From positions 124,001 through 188,000 of the forward strand of contig NZ_JAUOEL010000003.1 of assembly GCF_030540765.1 (NCBI RefSeq): a stretch of DNA of 64,000 nucleotides, written 5' to 3'. Positions 27,501 to 35,051 of the stretch are shown here, piece by piece; position 1 is the first letter of the stretch; every line of letters begins with the position of its first letter. Origin of the DNA: Flavivirga jejuensis (GTDB lineage: Bacteria; Bacteroidota; Bacteroidia; Flavobacteriales; Flavobacteriaceae). Under the pieces are notes generated by a model that had not been told where the DNA came from, made no database searches, and saw only the letters and a program-made list of their open reading frames with translations. The position numbers were made by a program, and so were the translations under genes.

Positions 27501-28439
27501 CTCATAAAATTTATAATCTTCAAACGTATCAATAACTAAATCTACAGCTCCGCTAGGTTCTATAAATTGTTGAATCCGTTTTCCTAAACCAGGGCTTACA
27601 TTTATATAATAATATGTTTTATCCACATAACAGTTTATATTAGTATTGCTCTCTTCATGATACTCCTTTGGTCCTTGAGCATAAAACAGAATATAATCTT
27701 CGTTATTAAAAACACCATCTTCTTCACCTACAAACTTTATGGCATTCTCTGGGACATCAAAAGGGTATGCTATAGCGTTGGCATATGGAATCATACGTCC
27801 ACCATGACCATATAATTTTATATTTCTAGGATCCACATTATCTACGTTAACTCCTAAACCTTCCAAAAAACTTTTTGATAATCTAAAAACTCCTGTAGCA
27901 TCAACATAGAAACGGTACCAATCTCCTGAGCTTAATACCGAATTACTAATAACTTTAGATGTTTTAAAACTTTTATTAAATGAAGAGACTCTACTCTCGG
28001 TTGTTCCAGTTTTATAATCTAGCTTAAATGAAACAACCTTCTTATAACTATTTTGTGAATCCTTAATAATAGGAGAAAGTTCAAAAGACACATATTGTTT
28101 GTCTCTTGCATTAGAGTTTTTTAAACTAAATTCCAGTTTATCGGGAATATTACCAAGATCTAAATCTTTTAAATTAGCTTTAGATATAGAGGCATAAACA
28201 ACATTACTAACAACTATAGAAGATTCGTTTATTAATTGATTTGCTTCCCACTGGTCTACAAATAATAAACCTTCTTCAAAGCTATATCTAAAATTCTCAT
28301 CATTAAAAGAAGGTAATTCGATAGTATAACTTCCTCCTGAAATTGTTTTAGAACTTCCCCAAGTAATGGTATATTTTTTTTGTTGCCCGTATGCAACAGA
28401 ACAAATAATAAAAAATAAAAATAAAATTTTCTCTTTCAT
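24552..28439 (-). CDS. porU: Type IX secretion system sortase PorU
   Basis: Surface cysteine peptidase of the gingipain (C25) family that removes T9SS C-terminal signals and attaches cargo to surface glycolipid. After the signal peptide come N-terminal strand domains (to about 530), then the C25 catalytic domain with catalytic His in 'VNYFGHGGENG' and Cys in 'CFVTVTCEFTKFDNP', and Ig-like domains. The C-terminal end ('NVLNYPNPFVNYTEFWFNH', 'GKGVYIYKLT') resembles a T9SS domain, as known for PorU. Length 1295 is normal. A TATTTTTG box at 28503-28510 is its likely promoter. Confidence 0.94.
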   Translation of the reverse strand: MKEKILFLFFIICSVAYGQQKKYTITWGSSKTISGGSYTIELPSFNDENFRYSFEEGLLFVDQWEANQLINESSIVVSNVVYASISKANLKDLDLGNIPDKLEFSLKNSNARDKQYVSFELSPIIKDSQNSYKKVVSFKLDYKTGTTESRVSSFNKSFKTSKVISNSVLSSGDWYRFYVDATGVFRLSKSFLEGLGVNVDNVDPRNIKLYGHGGRMIPYANAIAYPFDVPENAIKFVGEEDGVFNNEDYILFYAQGPKEYHEESNTNINCYVDKTYYYINVSPGLGKRIQQFIEPSGAVDLVIDTFEDYKFYEIDEYNIASLGRRWFGDRFDVDNNKIFEFDFPDLVTSEPIDLRVYVAAAGSTRSSMKLTVNGTPISTNSIAASSDSNLANGTSFTNSINVSSSTIEVGLNFDNEGNPSTQGYLDYISIEATCLLNFSDKQFQFKNSEVALVSGIGQYNISNTSRVSEIWDVTDIYNVSNYLNTDEASSISFTSPLGSLKTFVAVTPLDYYEPKTDSRTTINNQDIKGTIFQNSQGVFQDVDYIIVAPNNMISQAERLAEINRTQYDLNVKVLDLDNIYNEFSSGNQDIGAIRNLIKYVYDNASTVENRIKYVCLFGDSSFDYKDRIQNNTNIVPSWHSYNSFNLTSSFISDDFYGMMDTNEGTMDTNDKLDIAVGRILADTPQRAEEMVDKIASYYVKEALGSWRNNFVVISDDPDEEIPTDLQDTTDLIGNRVTQEKPFMNVVKIHSDAFQQETSAGGDSYPEVTTEIVNAIDNGALVVNYFGHGGENGLALERILLKTHINDFRNSYKLNCFVTVTCEFTKFDNPLRETAGELTFWNKEAGAVGLITTTRQVYVNFGVDFNREFGQYLFSYSDKDTYEDYEYPSIAEALRLTKNDPLISNNSQRRLVFFIGDPAMKLAFPKPDIRLTKINDVPIAQATDTLKALSYVKLAGEVVDISGNLITNYNGTLSTTIYDKTINRETLANDGIKSGGQIVILNFETLGEIIFRGQASVKNGQFEFDFVVPKDIGIPVGFGKVSFYSKNEALSQDQAGASINTVRIGGVNENAEEDNIGPVITLYMNDENFVSGGITNESPTLLAKMEDSNGINTASGIGHDIVAIIDGDEKNPIVLNDYYQTEVDNYKKGVVSFPFRDLEPGIHTLTVKAWDVYNNSSTSEIQFVVFDEDQNLVINNVLNYPNPFVNYTEFWFNHNSSEPLDVSIQIFTVSGKLVRTINGLTTGGGTTTSSLSRDIVWDGRDDFGDKIGKGVYIYKLTAHSSLLNKKVEKIEKLVIL

Positions 28440-28502
28440 CGTTAAAACAACGTAGTTAAAGGCTTCTTATTATTAAAAAAGCAATATTTTTTTAAACTGC
28501 AT

Positions 28503-28510
28503 CAAAAATA
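28503..28510 (-). promoter_or_regulatory. Putative -7 element of porU
   Basis: TATTTTTG on the minus strand matches TAnnTTTG and sits about 64 nt before the porU ATG; no good -33 TTG is found 19 bp upstream. Confidence 0.4.
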
Positions 28511-28703
28511 CAATAATAAATTAGGAAAACACGCGTTAATACAACACAAAACAATGATAAAAAACGACAAAAACATCGTTGTAATGTCAAAAAAATAGGG
28601 TGAAATACACCTTTTTTTGGTTAAAATGTATAAAATAGCTTGCGTTATTAGGTTTAATTCTTATATTGCAGCACCAAAAATTTTATTTAGCTTACTTAAA
28701 AGT

Positions 28704-30395
28704 ATGGATATGAAAAAAGCAGTAGCATTCAAGGTTTTATTAGTAGTAGCACTAACCTTTGCTTCAACTAGTTGTAAAAAATCTTCGAGTTCAAAAAATA
28801 GTTCTAGAGCTACAGGGTGGCAGATTAACTCCAGAGAAGGAGGTTTTCAGTACAACACTGACTTTAAAGAACAAGAAACATCTCCTGGATTAGTATTTAT
28901 AGAAGGAGGGACATTTACTAAAGGACGTGTTCAAGATGATGTTATGCATGATTGGAATAACAGTCCTACTCAGCAACATGTGCAATCTTTTTACATGGAT
29001 GAAACTGAGGTTACCAATGCCATGTACATGGAGTATTTAGATTGGATTAAAAGGGTTTACCCACCATCTGAAGAAAATTTCAGAAATATTTATCACGGTG
29101 CTTTACCAGATACACTCGTTTGGAGAAACCGATTAGGTTTTAATGAAGTAATGACAGAGAATTACTTGCGTCATCCAGGTTATGGAGAATATCCTGTTGT
29201 TGGTGTAAGTTGGATTCAAGCTGTTGAATTTGCTAACTGGAGATCAGATCGTGTTAATGAGTATAACTTAGAAAGAGCTGGTTATCTAAAACGTGATGCT
29301 AAAATTATTGATGTTAATGCAGAATCGACATTTAGTACAGATACTTATATTAATGCTCCTACCTTAACATACGGTGGTAACGAAGAAATTATTAATGGTG
29401 ATGGTCGTAATAGAAGAAATGTTCGAGTTGATGCAGATGGTAACGAAACTAATGTTTATGCCACTCGTGAAACTGGAATAATTTCACCAAAATATAGACT
29501 ACCAACTGAAACCGAGTGGGAATATGCCGCTTTAGGATTAAGTGAAATTAGAGATTTCAATCTATATCGTGGACGTAAAAAATACCCATGGGACGGACAG
29601 TATACACGTTCTGACAAACGTAAAATTCGTGGTGATCAATTGGCTAACTTTAAGCAAGGAAAAGGTGATTATGGTGGTATTGCTGGTTGGTCTGATGATG
29701 GAGCAGATATTACAAATGCTGTTAAATCTTACGATCCTAACGATTTTGGTTTATACGACATGGCTGGTAATGTTGCCGAATGGGTTGCTGATGTTTACAG
29801 ACCTATTATAGATAGTGATTTTAACGACTTTAACTATTTCCGTGGTAATGTTTATACTAAAAATGCTTTAAATGAAGATGGTACTGTAAAAATAGTGACT
29901 GCTGATGATATTGTATATGATACATTGCCAAACGGAAAAGTAATCGCTAGAAATTTACCTGGTGAGATAGCACAAGTTCCTATCGATGAAAACGAAACGT
30001 ATTTACGTACTAATTTCGATAAGAGTGATGAAATAAACTTTAGAGATGGCGATAAGCGTTCTTCTCGTTATTATGAAAGTTTCTCTGATGATGAAGATGG
30101 AGATAAAAAGGAGGAAACAACCAGAAAAATGTACAACTCTCCTAAACATAAGGTTACAAGAGACTCTTTAGGAAATATAATTAGAGAATATGATAGAGGA
30201 AATAATAGAACGTCTCTAATTAATGATGAAGTTAGAGTTTACAAAGGAGGATCTTGGAAAGATAGAGAGTATTGGTTAGATCCAGCTCAAAGACGTTATT
30301 TCCCGCAAGATATGGCAACAGATTACATCGGATTTAGATGTGCTATGTCGCGTGTTGGTTCTAAATCAAAAACTAAAACCAAAACAAAGAATTAA
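28704..30395 (+). CDS. gldJ: Gliding motility lipoprotein GldJ
   Basis: Lipoprotein needed for gliding and T9SS function in flavobacteria. It has a formylglycine-generating-enzyme/sulfatase-modifying fold: 'FYMDETEVTNAMYMEYLDW', 'RLPTETEWEYAALG', 'YDMAGNVAEWVADVY' and 'YKGGSWKDREYW'. The reading frame is open back to 28617 (ATG), but the longer N-terminus is not a signal peptide. From ATG 28704 (or 28710) the protein begins MDMKK, a hydrophobic core and lipobox 'FASTSC', so I choose that start. It diverges from porU and is separated from murF by a strong terminator. The charged insertion and Lys/Thr-rich C-terminal tail are normal for GldJ. Confidence 0.93.
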   Translation: MDMKKAVAFKVLLVVALTFASTSCKKSSSSKNSSRATGWQINSREGGFQYNTDFKEQETSPGLVFIEGGTFTKGRVQDDVMHDWNNSPTQQHVQSFYMDETEVTNAMYMEYLDWIKRVYPPSEENFRNIYHGALPDTLVWRNRLGFNEVMTENYLRHPGYGEYPVVGVSWIQAVEFANWRSDRVNEYNLERAGYLKRDAKIIDVNAESTFSTDTYINAPTLTYGGNEEIINGDGRNRRNVRVDADGNETNVYATRETGIISPKYRLPTETEWEYAALGLSEIRDFNLYRGRKKYPWDGQYTRSDKRKIRGDQLANFKQGKGDYGGIAGWSDDGADITNAVKSYDPNDFGLYDMAGNVAEWVADVYRPIIDSDFNDFNYFRGNVYTKNALNEDGTVKIVTADDIVYDTLPNGKVIARNLPGEIAQVPIDENETYLRTNFDKSDEINFRDGDKRSSRYYESFSDDEDGDKKEETTRKMYNSPKHKVTRDSLGNIIREYDRGNNRTSLINDEVRVYKGGSWKDREYWLDPAQRRYFPQDMATDYIGFRCAMSRVGSKSKTKTKTKN

Positions 30396-30418
30396 TTTTT
30401 ATTATTATTAATATTATT

Positions 30419-30450
30419 AAAAGTCCTGACAAATGTCAGGACTTTTTTTT
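30419..30450 (+). terminator. Intrinsic terminator after gldJ
   Basis: Stem AAAAGTCCTGAC (30419-30430) and GTCAGGACTTTT (30435-30446) with a 4-nt loop and a run of eight T. It lies 23 bp past the gldJ stop and before murF. Confidence 0.92.
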
Positions 30451-30488
30451 ATACATTTAATTTTACAAACCTAAAAGAATTCTAATCG

Positions 30489-31772
30489 TTGAAAATAGAA
30501 CAATTACACGCGCTTTTTTTACAATGCGATTCGGTATGTACCGATACCAGAAAGATTAAAAAAAACAACCTCTTTTTCGCTCTTAAAGGCGAAAATTTTA
30601 ATGGAAACACGTATGCGGAACAAGCTTTAAAAAATGGTGCTAAATATGCTATTATAGATGAAGTTCAATTTAACACATCTTCTAAAACCATTTTAGTTAA
30701 AAATGTTCTTGAAACATTGCAAGAATTAGCTGCTTATCACAGAACGCAATTAAACATTCCTATAATTGCACTTACTGGTAGTAATGGCAAAACAACAACC
30801 AAAGAATTAATAAATGCTACATTATCTAAAAGCTATAAAACTACAGCAACTGTTGGCAATTTAAATAACCATATTGGGGTACCATTAACATTACTTTCTA
30901 TGACAACTAGTACCCAAATAGGGATTGTAGAAATGGGTGCAAATCATCAAAAAGAAATTGAATTCTTATGCAACATAGCCAAACCAGATTATGGCTATAT
31001 AACCAATTTCGGAAAAGCTCATTTAGAAGGTTTTGGAAGTATAGAAGGTGTTATTAAAGGAAAAAGTGAAATGTACGACTTCCTTACTAATAACAATAAG
31101 ACCATTTTTGTGAATGGTAATGACATGATTCAAATCGAAAAAACAACACATGCAAACCGATTTGTATTTGGTAAAAATAATCGTGATTTTGATATAAATA
31201 TCGATTTTATTGAAGCGCTCCCTTTTGTAAAATCGGAGTACAATAATTTAGAAATTGAAAGTCAGCTTATTGGTGATTATAACTTTAATAATATTGCAGC
31301 AGCTATTGCTATAGGCAATTATTTTAAAGTTAAAGATCACGACATAAAAGCCTCTATTGAAAATTATACACCAACAAATAACCGTTCGCAAATTATAAAA
31401 AAAGGCACTAATACTATTATTTTAGATGCCTACAATGCAAACCCCACAAGTATGCGAGCTGCCTTATTAAATTTTGAAAAGCAGCCAAATACACAAAAAA
31501 CAGCATGTATTGGAGATATGTTCGAGCTTGGAAAAGACGCTGAAAAAGAACATCAAAATATTGTTGATTTAGCAACTTCCTTAAATATTGATCAAGTAGT
31601 ATTTATTGGAGAAAATTTTTATAAAACAAAAACAAAATCAAACAAGTCAAAACAATTTAATTCTTTTAACGATTTTAAAGATTGGTTTAATGGTTCTAAA
31701 ACAGAAAATAACGCCATACTTATTAAAGGATCAAGAGGCATGGCTTTAGAAAGAATTTTGGACTTTATTTAG
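30489..31772 (+). CDS. murF: UDP-N-acetylmuramoyl-tripeptide--D-alanyl-D-alanine ligase
   Basis: Cytoplasmic ATP-dependent ligase that adds D-Ala-D-Ala to the muropeptide precursor. Mur ligase signatures are present: N-terminal 'CTDTRKIKKNNLFFALKG', P-loop 'LTGSNGKTTTKE' (about residues 98-109), 'VEMGANHQKEIEFL' and 'ILDAYNANPTSMRAAL'. The only sensible start is TTG at 30489, which gives the expected family N-terminus MKIEQLHALFLQC; no in-frame ATG lies nearby. Length 427 fits. It follows gldJ in the known flavobacterial order. The stop codon overlaps the left end of a repeat element. Confidence 0.94.
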   Translation: MKIEQLHALFLQCDSVCTDTRKIKKNNLFFALKGENFNGNTYAEQALKNGAKYAIIDEVQFNTSSKTILVKNVLETLQELAAYHRTQLNIPIIALTGSNGKTTTKELINATLSKSYKTTATVGNLNNHIGVPLTLLSMTTSTQIGIVEMGANHQKEIEFLCNIAKPDYGYITNFGKAHLEGFGSIEGVIKGKSEMYDFLTNNNKTIFVNGNDMIQIEKTTHANRFVFGKNNRDFDINIDFIEALPFVKSEYNNLEIESQLIGDYNFNNIAAAIAIGNYFKVKDHDIKASIENYTPTNNRSQIIKKGTNTIILDAYNANPTSMRAALLNFEKQPNTQKTACIGDMFELGKDAEKEHQNIVDLATSLNIDQVVFIGENFYKTKTKSNKSKQFNSFNDFKDWFNGSKTENNAILIKGSRGMALERILDFI

Positions 31773-31934
31773 AAACTGTTACAGTTTTGTTTTTGGAATT
31801 GAATTAGTTTGGGTGGGTTACGTTCTCTGTCAAGGTAAGATAAATGCGAACAGCATCGTTATTTAAAGAAATTTCATTTCATGAATGACTTAAGACGACA
31901 AAATAAACTAAAGGATAAAATTTAAACAGTTTCT
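31771..31934. repeat. Dispersed intergenic repeat copy B with 10-bp inverted ends (MITE-like)
   Basis: AGAAACTGTT (31771-31780) and AACAGTTTCT (31925-31934) are exact inverted ends, and the left one overlaps the murF stop codon. The interior 31785-31934 aligns with 6158-6305 over about 150 bp. It has no ORF. Two related copies, one with complete ends, suggest a small non-autonomous mobile element. Confidence 0.7.
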
Positions 31935-32271
31935 TAATCGAAAAGAATCCCTGTAACTCCTTTCCTCGAGGTTTCTGTTGGAACTATCATTCCCATGAAA
32001 TCGCAAGATTCTTGAATTCATTATTACAAAAATGTTGCATAGTGAGTAAACTACCTAGCTGCAAGCATACAAGGCATTCAATAGGACATGTTTTTAAAAA
32101 ATCTGAAGCAAGCTTCGGGGTATTAATCTTAAAGATCTCGCTAAAAAAAGCGGGGTTAGCCTGCCTGTCCAGCATAGGTAGGTTCAACTACCAATTTTGT
32201 AAATATTGCTCCCCAGCTTTTCAAAATAGAGTTTTCCTGCCACGCAATAAGCGTAGACTAATAAAAACATA
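31773..32271. other. 499-bp intergenic region
   Basis: The first third is the repeat copy B. The rest (31937-32240) holds fragments that resemble the REP-like family, including CCTGCCTGTCCAGCATAGGTAGG near 32160-32182. No ORF fits the coding style of the neighbours; short frames on both strands (31987-32187 and 32012-32359) use atypical codons and are not accepted. Confidence 0.5.
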
Positions 32272-32586
32272 TCACTCTTCTTGCGTTTGGGCTTTCAACT
32301 CTACTACTAAAGCTTCTATTCTATCTATAATTTGTTTTTTAGTCAATGGTACTTTGTAAGCCTCCATACCTTCTTGCAAACTATCCATATTGTCATTTCT
32401 TAATAACCAATTAAGATCTACCTCTGGAAATTCATCAATTATCTTATGTAAGAACTCAATTGATATTTTCTTACCATTTATATATTGCGATAATTGCGTA
32501 TAGTTCATGTTAAATTTATCAGCTAAATCACCATATCTGCTATACTTACTCTTAATTAATTGCTTTAATTTCTCCTTAAACACCAT
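32272..32586 (-). CDS. Small XRE-type helix-turn-helix regulator
   Basis: DNA-binding protein of 104 residues. Residues about 1-66 form a Cro/C1-type five-helix HTH ('YGDLADKFNMNYTQLSQYINGKKISIEFLHKIIDEFPEVDLNWLLR'); the rest is a polar tail that could dimerise ('IIDRIEALVVELKAQ'). It is divergent from the three small genes starting at 32698, with 111 bp between the starts, which makes it their likely repressor or activator (inference). The 'VDLNWLL' motif is usual in Bacteroidota XRE proteins of this class. Confidence 0.85.
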   Translation of the reverse strand: MVFKEKLKQLIKSKYSRYGDLADKFNMNYTQLSQYINGKKISIEFLHKIIDEFPEVDLNWLLRNDNMDSLQEGMEAYKVPLTKKQIIDRIEALVVELKAQTQEE

Positions 32587-32649
32587 ATTTAGAATAATTA
32601 TAAATTATACTTATGAATAAAATATATTTTTTTATTTTAATTATTTATA

Positions 32650-32657
32650 TACTTTTG
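32650..32657 (+). promoter_or_regulatory. -7 element for the small-gene operon
   Basis: TACTTTTG matches TAnnTTTG, about 40 nt upstream of the ATG at 32698. The -33 position holds only T-runs, so the promoter may depend on a regulator, possibly the divergent XRE protein. Confidence 0.5.
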
Positions 32658-32697
32658 TATGTAAATTCACTCAATTACTTACAAATATATACAAGCT

Positions 32698-32979
32698 ATG
32701 ACAAATTTAAACAAATTATGTGCATTATATGATATACAGACTCGCACAGAACAGGAGGCACTCGAAAATTTACTAACAATTCATCTCCCAAAAGAATACA
32801 CTGCTAAAGTTATAGACAAGCTAAAAGAAAACGGAATTTCATCCGATTCTCAAACTGTTAGAAATACAAAAGCAGGTATTTCTAAGAATATTTTAGTCTT
32901 TAATGCCATTGTTGAAATAGCTAGAGAACACAAAACCATGTCTAACCGCTTGAAAAAAATTCTAAAGAACAATAAGTAG
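32698..32979 (+). CDS. Hypothetical protein, 93 aa, first of a three-gene mini-operon
   Basis: Not recognised. It is mostly helical, with an acidic to neutral N-terminal half (MTNLNKLCALYDIQTRTEQE) and a basic C-terminus (TMSNRLKKILKNNK). No signal peptide or membrane segment. Its ATG follows a good -7 element, and the next start codon comes 5 bp after its stop. The divergent XRE gene suggests shared control. The size and layout recall small regulatory, plasticity-island or toxin-antitoxin modules, but no family signature supports any of these. Confidence 0.65.
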   Translation: MTNLNKLCALYDIQTRTEQEALENLLTIHLPKEYTAKVIDKLKENGISSDSQTVRNTKAGISKNILVFNAIVEIAREHKTMSNRLKKILKNNK

Positions 32980-32984
32980 CGAAA

Positions 32985-33083
32985 ATGAATAACAATCTCA
33001 GTATATATAGTCAATCGATCATAGCCCTTACCATACAAACATTACAAAACTATAAATCCGAGAATAAAATTTTAAAACCTTAA
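32985..33083 (+). CDS. Tiny ORF, 32 aa, between two small genes
   Basis: ATG 32985 to TAA 33081-33083 encodes 32 residues beginning MNNNLSIYSQ and ending SENKILKP, with a central run (SIIALTIQTLQNY) that could be a short amphipathic helix. It fills the space between its neighbours almost exactly: 5 bp after the previous stop and 7 bp before the next ATG. That spacing argues for translation, but length alone gives no proof. Confidence 0.4.
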   Translation: MNNNLSIYSQSIIALTIQTLQNYKSENKILKP

Positions 33084-33090
33084 TTATAAA

Positions 33091-33309
33091 ATGGCAGTAA
33101 ATAAAAAATACCATAAAAGAATTGAAGAAGGCTTTAAAGACATCTTTAAAACTGAAACCCAAAAAGGAAATTTTGATGGTTTAATAACTATCGTTGAAGA
33201 ACCTTTGGTAAAACATCAAATTATACAATTAGCGAAACTTTGTGAAGAAATACCAGTTAGTGTTACACTTAAAAACACATCCAATGGTGTATTCATTGAG
33301 TTTTGGTAA
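33091..33309 (+). CDS. Hypothetical protein, 72 aa
   Basis: Not recognised. Soluble: a basic helical N-terminus (MAVNKKYHKRIEEGFKDIF), then alternating strand and helix segments ending VSVTLKNTSNGVFIEFW. This could be a small alpha/beta fold. It is third in the mini-operon, 7 bp after the 32-aa ORF. A hairpin with T-rich tail (33394-33414) follows 85 bp later. Confidence 0.6.
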   Translation: MAVNKKYHKRIEEGFKDIFKTETQKGNFDGLITIVEEPLVKHQIIQLAKLCEEIPVSVTLKNTSNGVFIEFW

Positions 33310-33751
33310 AATTTTAAACCAAATTTATTTGATTGTGAGCAATCAAAATTGACTATCTATTTATTTTATTGAGGGAATGATGGTCAGATATTGAGTCTCC
33401 TAATTTAGGAGACTTATTATTTTATAATGTGTTTGTTTATAACTTGTTTAATCAAATATCTTTATAATATTGTTATTTATAGTTAAACTTATTAAGGATC
33501 AATATCGCTACTTCTAGATAAACGGTTTGCACCAAATTAGCACATTGCAAAATTTTTCAATGCTAAAATTAAAGTTTTCAGAGCACAATTCAGAGGTGTC
33601 AAAAAAAATGCAGAATTCTTTTCATTCAGATTAATTATATTTTTTTGCTTAAACACAACAATTAGGCATGATCCAAATTTATGTATAATTAGAACTTGTC
33701 CTATAAAATTATATTTGTTCGACTTATAGATGAAGAAGACAATAACATGAC
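33310..33751. other. 442-bp intergenic region between convergent genes
   Basis: No ORF. It holds a short hairpin GATTGTGAGCAATC (33331-33344) and the probable terminator at 33394-33414. From 33430 to 33751 I see nothing but AT-rich sequence. Confidence 0.5.
33394..33414 (+). terminator. Probable terminator of the small-gene operon
   Basis: Near-perfect palindrome AGTCTCCTAATTTAGGAGACT followed by TATTATTTTAT. The stem is about 8 bp with a 5-nt loop; the T-run is broken, so strength is moderate. Confidence 0.55.
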
Positions 33752-34888
33752 CTAAAATTTAAAATTAAAATCAATCCTTACCCGAGATCCTGTTTCTTTT
33801 TCTTGCCCCAACGTTTTAATTTGATGTACTCGATACCCTCTAAAAATTAGATTCATTTGCTTATTTAGCATGTAACCAATCTTAAATTCTACTCCTTGAA
33901 AATTAGTTAAACGAGAACCGCTCGCTTCAAAGGAAGCATAATCCCATCTTGCCCAATCGTTTTGTGCAAAATAATCTACTACAGAAATTTTCTCTAAATA
34001 AGCATATGTAATATCAAAACTCCAGTCCTTTTCTTGCTTTAATTTTCCGAAACCTATGTTACCAACGAGACCTGTATTTTCATCTTTAATCGTTTTTTCT
34101 ATTTGAGGGTTATCACTTAAATTTTGATAGTAATCTACTCCTAGTCTATACGTATTGCCTATACCAAACTGATATAGCGCACCTAGGTTTAAGATATTAT
34201 ATTCAATATCAAAAGTCCCCATCCCATCGGGAATATCGGGAACATGATTCAAATAGTAAATCCCAGTATAAGCAGATAAATTTTTAAACTTTTTAACCAA
34301 TTGTATGCCTTGTAAAAATCGGTCTTTATCTAATCCTGAATTTTTACTTTCAAAAATGAAATGGCCTAAATTAAGGGTCATATTTTTTAAAAACTTCTTT
34401 TCAGAAAAATTTGAAAAACTTACTGCAATACCTTCTACAAATACATTGTCATTCCAAAACAATTCATTTTGCTTAAAAAAAGGAAAGCTATTCTTTCCTA
34501 TCCAACCTGATAGATATTTATATTCTGCTTTAAAGTAGAGTTTTTCAAACCCTAAATTCACAAGCCCAAATTCTTTTGAGTCTCCTCCTCCCAGGGTAAT
34601 ATGTGGTCCTTGTTGATCTAATATATTACCAGTTCTTATCCGTGCTCCTACTTGTGCCCAATCTTTATAATCGTATTTTACACCCAGTCTAAACCGATAT
34701 CTTAATCTGCTGCGGTCTTTGCGAAAATCTCCATTAGATTTTCTTGAATCCCAATCCTGTTCTCCTCTAAATCGAAAATCGCCAAAGACTACTGGTTTAT
34801 TTGTAGTTTTTTCTTTTTCTTGAGCTAAAATCGGGTTTAAAGAAAATATTATAAAAATTGTTAGTAATTTAAACTTATGAAACTCCAT
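33752..34888 (-). CDS. Putative outer-membrane porin
   Basis: Signal peptide ('IIFSLNPILAQ') followed by 350 residues of alternating amphipathic beta strands with aromatic girdles, ending in a typical C-terminal Phe (RVRIDFNFKF). The N-terminal 'FGDFRFRGEQDWDSRKSNG' followed by an Arg-rich segment resembles the Bacteroidota putative porin (Porin_5-like) group. A barrel of 14-16 strands is likely; the substrate is unknown. It is isolated: 163 bp to the divergent PPTase gene and convergent with the small-gene operon. Membership in the polyketide locus is uncertain. Confidence 0.72.
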   Translation of the reverse strand: MEFHKFKLLTIFIIFSLNPILAQEKEKTTNKPVVFGDFRFRGEQDWDSRKSNGDFRKDRSRLRYRFRLGVKYDYKDWAQVGARIRTGNILDQQGPHITLGGGDSKEFGLVNLGFEKLYFKAEYKYLSGWIGKNSFPFFKQNELFWNDNVFVEGIAVSFSNFSEKKFLKNMTLNLGHFIFESKNSGLDKDRFLQGIQLVKKFKNLSAYTGIYYLNHVPDIPDGMGTFDIEYNILNLGALYQFGIGNTYRLGVDYYQNLSDNPQIEKTIKDENTGLVGNIGFGKLKQEKDWSFDITYAYLEKISVVDYFAQNDWARWDYASFEASGSRLTNFQGVEFKIGYMLNKQMNLIFRGYRVHQIKTLGQEKETGSRVRIDFNFKF

Positions 34889-35051
34889 TTTTTTAATTTA
34901 TAATTATGATATTAGTTTTTATAATTATCGCTTTCAGCAATTAGTACTGATTTATATTTATGCTAGTAAAATGAAAAAGGTTTTGCGTTGTAAAAGTGTT
35001 ATATACATATTCATTTTGCATTTATGTTTTAAGTCTAAATTTTAACAACCA

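Noticed and set aside
28617-28703. N-terminal extension of GldJ from ATG 28617
   Set aside because: It would bury the lipoprotein signal peptide 30 residues inside the protein; the ATG at 28704 or 28710 gives a normal lipobox-containing start.
31987-32359. Two overlapping frames (66 aa minus, 115 aa plus) in the gap after murF
   Set aside because: Both run through repeat-derived sequence, one also overlaps the XRE gene on the opposite strand, and neither has a plausible promoter or protein-like composition.
32272-33309. Prophage immunity region
   Set aside because: The divergent XRE regulator fits, but no integrase, phage structural or replication genes are nearby.
33331-33344. GATTGTGAGCAATC hairpin as an operator resembling a lac-type site
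   Set aside because: It is a 5-bp stem only, located downstream of a gene between convergent units; chance or transcript-end structure is more likely.
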